This document shows, piece after piece, positions 48,441-57,531 of a stretch of 64,000 bases of DNA (positions within the stretch are counted from its first letter, which is position 1; every line of letters begins with the position of its first letter). Source of the stretch: Sulfopaludibacter sp035606355 (GTDB taxonomy: Bacteria > Acidobacteriota > Terriglobia > Bryobacterales > Bryobacteraceae); the NCBI GenBank assembly GCA_035606355.1, contig DATNFO010000040.1:75569-139568 (forward strand). Reading direction: 5' to 3'. The notes below the pieces were generated by a model that had not been told where the DNA came from, ran no database searches, and saw only the letters and a program-made list of their open reading frames with translations. Made by a program: the position numbers and the translations under genes.

Positions 48441-51053
48441 GTGTCCGGCTACCGGCGCCTGATCTCAGCGCTTCTCTTCACCGGCGCCGCGGCGGCACAG
48501 ACGTATACCGCTCCGGCCGGCATCCGCCCACCCGTCCGCAAAGCTCACGCGGCAATTCTGCCAGGGGGCCGCATCATCGCTCCGGCTGGTCAGGAGTATG
48601 CCACCCGCGGCGCTCCCTTCGGACTGGCGGTCAGCGCCTCCGGAAACACCATCGCGCTGGCCGATACCGGACCCTGGGTCTCTTCCCTCACGGTCTTAGA
48701 GCGCTCGCGCAACGGAATCTGGGAGGGACGAAACATCGGGGCGCACGTAGCAGGAGCGCTCGACGATTTCGCGCCCGCCGATTGGCGCACCGTCTCGATC
48801 GGAGTCGCGTGCGCCGGCGATCGAGGCGTTTACCTGTCCGAAGGGAATTCCGGCCGCGTCGCCTTCTTCGATGCTTCCGACGACCGCCGGCGCACCATCG
48901 ATCTCAATCAGCCGCCCTATAAGGATTCCTACACCGGCGATCTCGCCATCGACAACACCCGCAATCTTCTGTATGTCGCCGACCAGGCGAACAACCGCGT
49001 CGCGATTGTGGATACGCGCAACCGCCAGATTCTTGCGAGTGTAAAAACCGGACGCCTGCCGTTCGCGCTGGCTCTCTCTCCGGATCGCCAGAAGCTGTAC
49101 GTGACCAACGCGGGCACGTTCAATTACCGGCCCGTTCCCGACGTCGACCCATCGAACCTCGCAGCCAGCGGACTCACCTTCCCGGCGTTCGGTTTCCCAA
49201 GCGCCGAAGCACTCTCCGGAGCGCAGCGGCAGACCGGCCGCGGACCCGTGACGGTGCCGGCATTGGGCGATCCGAACGCTCCTGAAGCGAACTCGCTCGC
49301 CGTTATCGACGTCGCGACGCCGAACGCGCCGAAGTTCGTCACCTTCATCCGCACCGGCAAGCCCGTCGGCGCCGATGCCGTGGGAGGCAGCAGTCCTTCG
49401 GGCGTGGTCGCATTCGGCGATCGGGTGTTCGTGTCGAACGCGAATAACGACTCCATCAGCGTCATCGACGCCGCGACGAATACCGTAACTTCCGAAATCC
49501 CGATCCGAATCCCGGGTCTGGAGCAGTTGCGCGGCGTGATTCCGCTGGGTCTGGCGTATGTTCCCGATACGAATTGGCTTCTGGTGGCTGAAGCGGGCAT
49601 CAATGCGTGCGGCGTGATCGACGTTGCGGCGGGAAAGGTCCTGGGCCACATTCCTACCGCGTGGTATCCCACGCGGGTCGCGGTGGACGGCGAATCGGTG
49701 GTGGTTGCCGCTGCGCGCGGGCACGGCTCGGGCCCGAGCGGTCCGGGCATGTTCACTCCGGCGCAATTGCATCAGGGAAGTGTGTCCATGTTCACGCTGC
49801 CGGGCATTGACGATCTCGCCGGCTACACCGCAACGGTGATGAATGCCAATGGCTTCACGCCGTCTGCGGCGCCGCAAACGCCTTTGCCGGCAGGGATCAA
49901 GCACGTGGTGCTGATCGTTAAAGAGAATCGCTCGTATGACGAAGTGCTCGGGGATATTCTCGAAGCGTCGAACGGACGCGTGCTCGGCGCGCCGGCCCTC
50001 GCCTATCTCGGAGAAAGCGGGTCGGTGGATGGCCGGCATATTCGCATCAGCATCCGCGGCGCGAATTTGACTCCCAATCACCACGCGATCGCGCGCCGCT
50101 GGGCGTTCAGCGACAACTTCCACGCGGAGTCCGAGGGCAGCATCGAAGGGCACAGGCTGCTGGCCGGGATTTCGCCGAATGGATGGACCCTGAGCTCGGC
50201 ATTTGCGGCGTATGGCGGCGGCAAGGACTTCCGGTTGGAAGATGCACCAGGCCGGCGGGCGTTCGCCGGTACTGCGTCCAGCGTGCAACCGGAGGACGAA
50301 TCCGAGGCGGGCACAATTTGGGATCACTTCGCTCGTCATGGAGTTTCCTTCTTCAACTTCGGGGAAGGCTTTGAGCTGCCCGGCGTGGCTGAGGCGGCAG
50401 GGATGGACGGCACGGGCGCGCGTTTTGTCACAAACACGCCGATGCCCGGCTCGTTATTCGCGAATACTTCGCGAACTTACCCGGGCTTTAACATACATAT
50501 TCCCGACCAGAAACGCGCCGACGCCCTGATTCGCGAGCTCGATGCGAAGTATGTCAGGATTGGGACCGCGCTTCCGCAATTTATCTATGTCCACTTACCG
50601 GGAGACTATATGGCGCCGCCGCGGCCGGCGGATGGATATCCCTACGCCGAATCGTTCATGGTAGACAATGACTACGCTCTAGGCCGTATCGTCGAATATC
50701 TGTCGCATACTCCGGACTGGAAGGCAATGGCGATCTTTATTACAGAAGATTCAGCGAGCGGCGGAGCCGATCACATCGACGCGCACCGCACGGTTCTCCT
50801 TTGCGCCAGTCCGTATGCGAAGGTGAATTACGCATCGCATGCCAACACGGGCTTTTCCGGGCTTTTTAAGACCATCTTTCGTCTGCTGGGTGTGCCGCCA
50901 CACACGCTTGCGGACGCAACCGCCGCTGATCTGAGCGATTGCTTTCGTGCGTCCTCCGGGGACTTCGCTCCTTATACCGCCAAAGCGCCGGACAAACGTA
51001 TTTTCGATCCCGCATTCCGTCCCGGCGGAGCGGATGGAAACCAACCTAATTAA
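48441..51053 (+). CDS. Secreted YVTN-type beta-propeller fused to a phosphoesterase domain
   Basis: About 870 residues from the GTG at 48441, which begins a clean signal peptide (SGYRRLISALLFTGAAAAQ). The N-terminal half has propeller repeats (YVADQANNRVAIVDTRNRQIL, KLYVTNAGT, VFVSNANNDSISVIDAATNTV). The C-terminal half (from about residue 490) starts KHVVLIVKENRSYDEVLGD, the phosphoesterase/phospholipase C-type motif, with later HAESEGSIEGH, HLPGDYM and an ITEDSASGGADHIDAHR metal site. It is probably a secreted metal-dependent phosphoesterase carried on a propeller. The substrate is unknown. Confidence 0.83.
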   Translation: MSGYRRLISALLFTGAAAAQTYTAPAGIRPPVRKAHAAILPGGRIIAPAGQEYATRGAPFGLAVSASGNTIALADTGPWVSSLTVLERSRNGIWEGRNIGAHVAGALDDFAPADWRTVSIGVACAGDRGVYLSEGNSGRVAFFDASDDRRRTIDLNQPPYKDSYTGDLAIDNTRNLLYVADQANNRVAIVDTRNRQILASVKTGRLPFALALSPDRQKLYVTNAGTFNYRPVPDVDPSNLAASGLTFPAFGFPSAEALSGAQRQTGRGPVTVPALGDPNAPEANSLAVIDVATPNAPKFVTFIRTGKPVGADAVGGSSPSGVVAFGDRVFVSNANNDSISVIDAATNTVTSEIPIRIPGLEQLRGVIPLGLAYVPDTNWLLVAEAGINACGVIDVAAGKVLGHIPTAWYPTRVAVDGESVVVAAARGHGSGPSGPGMFTPAQLHQGSVSMFTLPGIDDLAGYTATVMNANGFTPSAAPQTPLPAGIKHVVLIVKENRSYDEVLGDILEASNGRVLGAPALAYLGESGSVDGRHIRISIRGANLTPNHHAIARRWAFSDNFHAESEGSIEGHRLLAGISPNGWTLSSAFAAYGGGKDFRLEDAPGRRAFAGTASSVQPEDESEAGTIWDHFARHGVSFFNFGEGFELPGVAEAAGMDGTGARFVTNTPMPGSLFANTSRTYPGFNIHIPDQKRADALIRELDAKYVRIGTALPQFIYVHLPGDYMAPPRPADGYPYAESFMVDNDYALGRIVEYLSHTPDWKAMAIFITEDSASGGADHIDAHRTVLLCASPYAKVNYASHANTGFSGLFKTIFRLLGVPPHTLADATAADLSDCFRASSGDFAPYTAKAPDKRIFDPAFRPGGADGNQPN

Positions 51054-51171
51054 ACGCGCGAGCGGCTGTTATCGCACGCTCATAACCTCCCAAAAATCAT
51101 AAAGGTACGTAACTTAGACATTTCGGGTAAGTTATGCGTGTTACGACTTACAACGAGCGTAAGCTGCGCAA

Positions 51172-51200
51172 TTGACCCACTTACTGGCGCACGCTACACT
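51172..51200 (+). promoter_or_regulatory. Sigma-70-type promoter of the second PEP-CTERM gene
   Basis: -35 TTGACC (51172-51177), 17-nt spacer, -10 TACACT (51195-51200). Spacing is ideal. Transcription would begin near 51207, leaving a leader of about 159 nt before the ATG at 51366. Confidence 0.6.
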
Positions 51201-51206
51201 CGACCC

Positions 51207-51365
51207 AGAGTGAGTGGAGGGTAGGGCAACGGAGGGAACCGACCCGAGCGCCGCTCAAAGACCGTTGGGGTCTAATCTGTACGGTACGCCACGCCGACAG
51301 TATGAAGCTTTCTTTCCCATTTGAATGCTACGGGGGCTTCGGCTCCCAATATCGGAGATGAATTG
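51207..51365 (+). ncRNA. Long structured 5' leader, candidate riboswitch
   Basis: The leader has GC-rich paired blocks at about 51215-51275 (GGGCAA, then AGGGAACC/GACCC, then a CAAAGACC...GGGTCTAA hairpin). The order GGGCAA ... CAAAG-CC-loop-GG-TCTAA recalls the c-di-GMP-I (GEMM) aptamer, but the match is partial and no full fold was verified. The upstream part of the gap (51054-51171) holds only a 9-bp inverted repeat (51108-51116 with 51128-51136). Confidence 0.3.
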
Positions 51366-52085
51366 ATGAGGAAACAGCTACTCTACGTGTGCCCGTTGTT
51401 GCTCGTCGCCGCCTCGGCCTGGGGCGCGACTTGTGCCAACACTTCACTCGCTAATTACACCGCCAGCGGCTTCAGTTGCACGCTGGACGGCCTGACGTTC
51501 AGCAACTTCACATATTTCGCTAACCCGACGACGGGCCTGCCTACAGCCGCGTCGATCAGCGTGAACCCGGTGAACAGCAGCGGGACGGTGGGCTTCGACT
51601 TCGGCGGCCCCTTTATCTCGCTGGCGGGAACGTCCACCGATGCTCTGCTGTCTTATAACATCTCGGCTGACGCCGGGGAGATGATGACCGCTGACAGCGT
51701 AACGCTGCTGAGCGCGGCAGCGAGCGGAACAAACGCTGTTGCAGAAGTGGCGGAAGGCGTTTGCGCCGGAACCCAGAACGCGAATGGTTCCTGCAGCGGC
51801 AACAACTACAGCCTGAGCGCGAGCGTTCCGGGAAGCAATTCCCAGACAGTCACGCTGGGGTCGGGCGTATCCTTCCAGACGGTGGCGAAGAATATCATCA
51901 CGCAGGGCGCGACCACGGGTACCGGTAACGCGGCGATCTCGCTGTTCGAGAACGTCACCACGGTAAGCGGCGGCGGCGGAAACCCCGGCGGCGGCACGAC
52001 GCCCGAACCGACCTCCATGCTGAGCCTCGGCTCCGGCCTGGTGATCACCTCCATGCTGCTCCGGAGGAAGCTGCGCAAGAACTAA
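51366..52085 (+). CDS. PEP-CTERM secreted protein
   Basis: 239 residues from the ATG at 51366 (GGAG at -12); an in-frame ATG at 51321 is in the leader and is rejected because the signal peptide MRKQLLYVCPLLLVAASAWG begins here. A Ser/Thr/Asn-rich beta-domain follows, with Cys pairs (near 21-37 and 132-143), then a Gly-rich linker and the sorting signal: TPEPTS, a hydrophobic SLGSGLVITSMLL segment and RRKLRK. It is followed by a strong terminator, so it is monocistronic. Confidence 0.87.
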   Translation: MRKQLLYVCPLLLVAASAWGATCANTSLANYTASGFSCTLDGLTFSNFTYFANPTTGLPTAASISVNPVNSSGTVGFDFGGPFISLAGTSTDALLSYNISADAGEMMTADSVTLLSAAASGTNAVAEVAEGVCAGTQNANGSCSGNNYSLSASVPGSNSQTVTLGSGVSFQTVAKNIITQGATTGTGNAAISLFENVTTVSGGGGNPGGGTTPEPTSMLSLGSGLVITSMLLRRKLRKN

Positions 52086-52112
52086 CACTCCGTTCCATGA
52101 GACAAGCCATTG

Positions 52113-52143
52113 AGGGCAGGCGCAAGTCGCCTGCCCTTTTTTT
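52113..52143 (+). terminator. Intrinsic terminator of the PEP-CTERM gene
   Basis: AGGGCAGGCG (52113-52122), loop CAAGT, perfect complement 52128-52137, followed by seven T. It is 28 nt after the stop. Confidence 0.95.
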
Positions 52144-52146
52144 ATA

Positions 52147-52198
52147 GCGACCGGTAGTCGCGCTCCGCGCGACCCGACAGGAAGGATTCCTGTCGGCA
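52147..52198. repeat. Two GGA/TCC-loop palindromes next to a terminator
   Basis: A partial GCGACCGGT flank (52147-52155) is followed by stem GTCGCGC with loop TCC, then stem CCGACAGGAA with loop GGA. The latter is identical to the copy at 40135-40158. The element ends 6 nt before the malQ stop codon in a convergent arrangement. Confidence 0.9.
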
Positions 52199-52204
52199 CG
52201 TCGC

Positions 52205-54433
52205 CTATTCGTGACCCGTCCGGTTTTTCCTGCCCGTACGCTCAATCCAATTCCGAAACATCGCTGTGAAACCGGCCGCTTCCGGATTCTTTTCGAGTTC
52301 GTCGATGGTGAAGCGCATCTTTCGGCCCCAGTTCGGATATTGCGAGGTGGTCCCCGGCAGATTCTGTTGCGCCGTTTCCTTCGTCAGGTCTTCCTGATTG
52401 ATGGCGAGCAGGTGAGACGGAGTGGACGCGAGAAAGCCCGCAATCGCGTTGTGCAGTTCTCCGGTCAATTCCGGATACGCGGCAGCGTCGCGCGGCAAGT
52501 GCGCTGCCATTAAGCCGAGCGACCATAACTCGTCGAGCATTTTCTGCTTCTCCGTCTGCCGCGACGCCATTTGCCGATGGAACGCTTCGTCATCCAGCAC
52601 GCCCGCCTCGCGCCTCGCCGAAATGTCTGTTCCCGACCAGAATCCGGCAACAGTCGGTAAGTCGTGAGTCGTCGAAGAGACCAATGCCTGCCCGGGGTAC
52701 TGATCGAACGGCTTAAATCCGCCGTCCTCGCGTTTTTCGAAATAGAAGAGGCGATAACTCAGGATTCCGAACTTACTCAGCGTTTCGCGAATAGCCGGAT
52801 CGACCGTCCCTAAGTCTTCGCCGACCACCACCACACGATTGCGCACACTCTCGAGCGCCAGGATTCGCAGGAAGTTCAGGCTTCTCTCCTGGACATATGC
52901 TCCGGCGCGAGCGTCATTTGCATCGGGAATCCAATACAAGCGGAACAGCCGCATCACATGGTCGATGCGCAACGCTCCGCCGTGGCGGCAGTTCTTGCGG
53001 ATGGACTCGGCGAATAGCTGATATCCATTCTCGCGATGCCGCTCGGCGTTGGGCGGCGGAAACCCCCAGTCCTGCCCGCCGGGCGCGAAATCGTCGGGCG
53101 GCGACCCGACGCGGCAGCCGGAAACGAAGAATGGACGGTGCGCCCAAAGATCGCTGCCGAAGCGGTCCGTCGCCAGTGCGAGGTCATGATACAAGCCGAG
53201 CGCAAGGCCGCGGTTGCGGGAATGCCGCTGGGCGTGCGCGAGCTGAATGTCAATCTGCCATTGCAGGTATTGATAAAACAGAACGCTGCGCCGGTGTTTC
53301 CGCGCAAACTCGCGCGTTTCCGCCGATTCCGGGTCCTGGTATTCGCGCGGCCAGTCAGGCCAGATCCATAGGTCCGGATTGCGCCGGTGCAACCATTCGT
53401 CGAGCGCGCAGTAGAGCGCAAAGCGCTCCAGCAGCTGACCCTCGCGCGCGAGATATGCGTCGAACTCGCGGCTGCGTGCGGAGCCGCGCCGTCTCTCGTG
53501 CAGAAACTCGAGGAAAGCGAGCTTCAGCAGCTTCAGCTTCAGTGCGGCCACGCGCTCATACTCCACAAAGGGAGCCTCGCGCAGCCGCGCAATTTCTTCC
53601 TCGACTTCGGCCGACCTGCGGCAGCGCTGCGCGCGCGCACTGCGCTCAAAATCCTCGATGCCCTCCACGTCCAGATAAATGTAGTTCTGGTAATAAATGC
53701 AATTGGGAAGATAGGGACTCGTGTTGAACGGCCGCCGGTTGTGAATGGCGTGCAGCGGATTCAAGCCCACGAAGCTGACGTCCAGCCGGGCCGCTGCCCA
53801 ATCCACGATGGCGAGCAGATCGCGAAAATCGCCGCATCCCAGATTGCGCGCGCTGCGAACACCGTAGAGGCTGATGCAGAAACCGGCGGCGCGGCCGCCG
53901 CGGCCGAGATGCGGGTCCGTCCACGCGCGTTCGGGAGTCACGATGTAGCGTGTCTGGGCGCGCATGCTTCCCAGTTCGACGCCGATGTCGTGATAACCGA
54001 GCGGCAATTTGATCGGAAGAGTTGCGCGTTTCTGAACCCATGTGCGCCCGTCCATCTCCGCGCTGCCGGTCTGAGGCAATTCCCACAGATTGATGTCAGC
54101 TTCCGACGTCTGACCGTCTTCGGGCCGCACGCGGATGTGCGCGCGCTCGCCCAGGCAATCGGCGGGAACGTTGAGCAACAACTCCGGCGCTTCCACTTCG
54201 CCGGTTACGACGCACGCGGGCGCCAGCCGTTCCCACTCCCGCCGCTCGCGGTCTGCCAGCGCGCGTTGCAGCTCCGCTACGCTGCCGCAGGCGAGACCCA
54301 TGGCGCTCACGATGGCGCGCTTGGCTTCCGCGCTGGTGTCGTGATACTTGCCCCAAATATCCCAAAAACCGGGGTCGATTCCACACACGCCCGCGGCGCG
54401 CTCGAGAAGCTGCTCGAAACTCTCGGATGTCAT
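52205..54433 (-). CDS. malQ: 4-alpha-glucanotransferase (GH77 amylomaltase)
   Basis: 742 residues. Catalytic positions: Asp in GALRIDHVMRLFR, Glu in VVVGEDLGTVD, Asp in STTHDLPTVAGFW. It also has a long N-terminal extension (1-160) of the MalQ-type larger GH77 proteins, including a beta-sandwich region. It transfers alpha-1,4-glucan segments during glycogen or maltodextrin use. No glycogen genes flank it. It is divergent from nuoB. Confidence 0.95.
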   Translation of the reverse strand: MTSESFEQLLERAAGVCGIDPGFWDIWGKYHDTSAEAKRAIVSAMGLACGSVAELQRALADRERREWERLAPACVVTGEVEAPELLLNVPADCLGERAHIRVRPEDGQTSEADINLWELPQTGSAEMDGRTWVQKRATLPIKLPLGYHDIGVELGSMRAQTRYIVTPERAWTDPHLGRGGRAAGFCISLYGVRSARNLGCGDFRDLLAIVDWAAARLDVSFVGLNPLHAIHNRRPFNTSPYLPNCIYYQNYIYLDVEGIEDFERSARAQRCRRSAEVEEEIARLREAPFVEYERVAALKLKLLKLAFLEFLHERRRGSARSREFDAYLAREGQLLERFALYCALDEWLHRRNPDLWIWPDWPREYQDPESAETREFARKHRRSVLFYQYLQWQIDIQLAHAQRHSRNRGLALGLYHDLALATDRFGSDLWAHRPFFVSGCRVGSPPDDFAPGGQDWGFPPPNAERHRENGYQLFAESIRKNCRHGGALRIDHVMRLFRLYWIPDANDARAGAYVQERSLNFLRILALESVRNRVVVVGEDLGTVDPAIRETLSKFGILSYRLFYFEKREDGGFKPFDQYPGQALVSSTTHDLPTVAGFWSGTDISARREAGVLDDEAFHRQMASRQTEKQKMLDELWSLGLMAAHLPRDAAAYPELTGELHNAIAGFLASTPSHLLAINQEDLTKETAQQNLPGTTSQYPNWGRKMRFTIDELEKNPEAAGFTAMFRNWIERTGRKNRTGHE

Positions 54434-54488
54434 GCGATTGGTATTTTCATTCTACAGGCCGCCCGCTGCGCTATGCGAAAATGAAGGT

Positions 54489-55043
54489 ATGGATAAACCC
54501 TTTGCGAGCGGTCCACCCGAGCTCTTCGCGCGCATCGATGACGCGACAGTCGCGCAAGCCGAAGCCGCCGCCAACGAAGGAATCATCTTCACCACTCTCG
54601 ATAAAGCGGTGAATTGGGCACGCAAGAATTCCATATGGCCCATGACGTTCGGCCTTGCCTGCTGCGCGATTGAAATGATGTCCATGAGCGCCTCGCGTTT
54701 CGACATCGCGCGTTTCGGCGCCGAGGTCTTTCGCGGATCTCCGCGCCAGAGCGACCTGATGATCATTGCCGGCCGCGTGTCGCAGAAAATGGCTCCCGTC
54801 ATCCGCCACCTCTATCAACAGATGCCGGAGCCGAAGTGGGTGATTTCGATGGGCGCCTGCGCCACATCCACGGGCGTGTTCAATAATTACGCGCTGATTC
54901 CGGTCAATCAGGTGATCCCGGTGGATGTCTATGTGCCCGGCTGCCCGCCGCGCCCCGAGCAGCTCATTTACGCGCTGATGCTGCTGCAGGAAAAAATTCA
55001 AGATCAAAGCGGAACCGTAAAACAAGTCCTCAACCTCGCCTGA
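54489..55043 (+). CDS. nuoB: NADH-quinone oxidoreductase subunit B
   Basis: 184 residues from the ATG at 54489 (GAAGG upstream); the frame is open further back but without a family match. Cluster N2 ligands: Cys58 and Cys59 (LACCAIEMM), Cys124 (GACATSTG) and Cys152 (VPGCPPRPEQL). It is a normal full-length NuoB, which transfers electrons to quinone at the junction of complex I. No other nuo gene is in the window. A PIG-L deacetylase gene starts 1 nt after its stop. Confidence 0.93.
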   Translation: MDKPFASGPPELFARIDDATVAQAEAAANEGIIFTTLDKAVNWARKNSIWPMTFGLACCAIEMMSMSASRFDIARFGAEVFRGSPRQSDLMIIAGRVSQKMAPVIRHLYQQMPEPKWVISMGACATSTGVFNNYALIPVNQVIPVDVYVPGCPPRPEQLIYALMLLQEKIQDQSGTVKQVLNLA

Positions 55044-55044
55044 C

Positions 55045-57531
55045 GTGAAGTTAACCGCCCTTCTACTTCTTCTCTCGCTCGCGCGGCTGAACGCGCAGCA
55101 GCGTCCATTTACCGGGACTCCCGAGCTCGAACAATCGCTGCACCGCCTGAACGAGCTCGGCAGCGTCCTCATGATCGCCGCCCACCCCGACGATGAGCGC
55201 ACCAGCGTGCTCGCGTATTTCGCGCGCGGACGCTACATGCGCACCGCGTACCTTTCGTGCACGCGCGGCGAAGGCGGCCAGAACCTGATCGGCCCTGAGC
55301 AGGGCGCGCAGCTTGGCATCATTCGCACGCAGGAATTGCTGGCGGCGCGGCAGATCGATGGCGCTCAGCAGTTCTTCACGCGCGCTATCGATTTCGGCTA
55401 CACCAAGACCGCCGAAGAAACCATGGCGAAGTGGGGGCACGACCGCATCCTCTCCGACATCGTGTGGATCATCCGCAGCTACCGGCCGGACGTAGTGGCG
55501 CTGGTCTTCAGTGGGACGCCGCGCGACGGTCACGGGCAGCATCAGGTCTCGGCGATTCTCGGCAAGGAGGCGTTCCGCGCCGCGGCCGATCCGAAGCAGT
55601 TCCCCGATCAACTCAAACTCGTGCAGCCGTGGCAGGCGAAGCGGTTGCTGCGCGCCGAATGGTTCGGCGGCCGTCTGCCGAACGGCCAGGTGGTGCAAAC
55701 TCCGGCAGTGTCGGGCGTCACGGATACGGGCGCCTACAATCCGATTCTGGGCTACTCGTACGAAGAGCTCGCCGTGTTGAGCCGCAGCATGCATCACAGT
55801 CAGGGAACGGGCGCGATGCGGCGTCCCGGTTCGGAGCCGACGCCCTGGACGGTGCTCGACGGCCAGCCCGCTTCGAAAGGAGCCACGGACATGTTCGACG
55901 GCATCGATCATTCGTGGAACCGGCTGCCCGGCGGCGCCGCGGTCGGTCAAATCGTGGCGGGGGCGATTGCGGCTTTCGATCCGCAGCATCCGGAGAAGAG
56001 CCTGCCCGCGCTGGCCAAGGCGCGCCCGCTCATCGCGAAGATGGACGATCCGCTGGCCAAAATCAAACTCGCGGAGCTCGATGAGGCCATCGCCGAGTGC
56101 GCGGGAATCTGGATGGAGGCGCAAGCGAAGGCGCCGGATGCCATTCCCGGCGCGCAACTGGCAATCACCACCACGGTGCTGAGCCGCTCGGCGGCGACGG
56201 TCAAACTGGAGAGTGCGGCCATCGAGGGGATCTGGAATGAGCCGCTTCCCGCCAAGGCGGGCGTTCTGCCGCCGAATCAACCGGTCACCATCCCTTTTGC
56301 AAAGACCGTCCCGGCTTCGCAACCGTACTCGCAGCCGTACTGGCTGGCAAAGCCGCCGGCCGGCGACATCTATACAGTCACGGACCAGCGCCTCATTGGG
56401 CTTGCCGATACCCCGCCGGTGGCGCAAGTGCGCGTGCGGTTGACCGTCGATGGAGCGCCCATCGAGATTGTGCGGCCGGTGCATTATCGTTACGCAAATC
56501 CCGCCGAGGGAGAGCGCACGCGGCCGCTTGCGGTGGTCCCGCCGGTCGCTGTGGATCTGCCGCAAACCGTAGCGATGTTCCCGAGCCCGGCTTCGCGGAG
56601 CGTCAGTGTTGCGCTCTTCGCGAATGAGGCGAATGTCTCCGGCGAAGTTCGCCTCGCATTGCCGCCCGGTTGGAAGGCGCAGCCGGAATCCCAGCCGTTC
56701 CATGTGGCGGCCGCGGGGCAGCAACAGGCGGTCACATTTACGGTAGCCCCTCCGGCGGGAGAAAGCAGCGCGTCCATGCGAGCCATTGCCACGGCCGCCG
56801 GACAGCAGATCGCGAGCGGGATGCAGGTGATCAGCTATCCGCATTTTCCGGTGCAGACGCTGTTTCCGCCGAGCGACATCAAGGGCGTCCGCAGTGACAT
56901 CAAAATCACCGCCAGGCACATCGGCTACATCATGGGCGCGGGCGACGAAATGCCGGGCGCGCTGCGGCAGCTCGGGCTCGACGTCACGCTCCTCACTGCC
57001 CGCGATCTGGAGCAGGGCGACCTTTCCCGGTTCGATGCGATCACCGCCGGCGTTCGCGCCTACAACGTGCGGGAGGATCTACGCGCCAACCAGTCGCGAA
57101 TCCTGGATTACGTGAAGCGCGGCGGCACTTACGTGGTGCAGTACCAGATGGGGGACAACTCACTCGATGTCGGTCCCTACCCAATCACGATTCCGCCGGG
57201 GTCCGGCTTCCGCGTGACGGTGGAGGAAGCGCCCGTCGTGTTCCCGCACCCGGATAGCCCGCTGCTCGCGACGCCAAATAAGATCGGCGCCAGGGACTTC
57301 GAGGGCTGGATTCAGGAGCGCGGGCTGTACTTCGCATCGAAGTGGGACCCGCGGTATCAGAGCGTAATGGCGTCGCACGATCCCGGCGAAAAGGATCTGG
57401 AAGGCGGCGAGCTGGTCACGCGCTATGGCCAGGGCGTCTACATCTTCACCGCCTACGATTGGTTCCGCGAATTGCCCGCCGGAGTCCCTGGCGCATACCG
57501 CCTGTTCGCTAATTTGTTAAGCGCGAAGTAG
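55045..57531 (+). CDS. Large secreted PIG-L/LmbE-type deacetylase
   Basis: 828 residues from GTG with a signal peptide (about 1-17). The N-terminal PIG-L domain (~35-240) has the zinc motif AHPDDE and later DGHGQHQ. The remaining 580 residues contain beta-sandwich regions (GDIYTVTDQRLIGLADTPPVAQVRV, WKAQPESQPF) and a C-terminal alpha/beta region with YVKRGGTYVVQYQM. The family removes N-acetyl groups from sugars; the size and export suggest action on extracellular amino-sugar polymers. Its 3' end overlaps the convergent glycosyltransferase gene by 23 nt. Confidence 0.82.
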   Translation: MKLTALLLLLSLARLNAQQRPFTGTPELEQSLHRLNELGSVLMIAAHPDDERTSVLAYFARGRYMRTAYLSCTRGEGGQNLIGPEQGAQLGIIRTQELLAARQIDGAQQFFTRAIDFGYTKTAEETMAKWGHDRILSDIVWIIRSYRPDVVALVFSGTPRDGHGQHQVSAILGKEAFRAAADPKQFPDQLKLVQPWQAKRLLRAEWFGGRLPNGQVVQTPAVSGVTDTGAYNPILGYSYEELAVLSRSMHHSQGTGAMRRPGSEPTPWTVLDGQPASKGATDMFDGIDHSWNRLPGGAAVGQIVAGAIAAFDPQHPEKSLPALAKARPLIAKMDDPLAKIKLAELDEAIAECAGIWMEAQAKAPDAIPGAQLAITTTVLSRSAATVKLESAAIEGIWNEPLPAKAGVLPPNQPVTIPFAKTVPASQPYSQPYWLAKPPAGDIYTVTDQRLIGLADTPPVAQVRVRLTVDGAPIEIVRPVHYRYANPAEGERTRPLAVVPPVAVDLPQTVAMFPSPASRSVSVALFANEANVSGEVRLALPPGWKAQPESQPFHVAAAGQQQAVTFTVAPPAGESSASMRAIATAAGQQIASGMQVISYPHFPVQTLFPPSDIKGVRSDIKITARHIGYIMGAGDEMPGALRQLGLDVTLLTARDLEQGDLSRFDAITAGVRAYNVREDLRANQSRILDYVKRGGTYVVQYQMGDNSLDVGPYPITIPPGSGFRVTVEEAPVVFPHPDSPLLATPNKIGARDFEGWIQERGLYFASKWDPRYQSVMASHDPGEKDLEGGELVTRYGQGVYIFTAYDWFRELPAGVPGAYRLFANLLSAK

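Noticed and set aside
48696..50339. A 547-codon minus-strand frame opposite the propeller-phosphoesterase gene
   Set aside because: Compositionally a GC-rich antisense frame without a start signal or domain.
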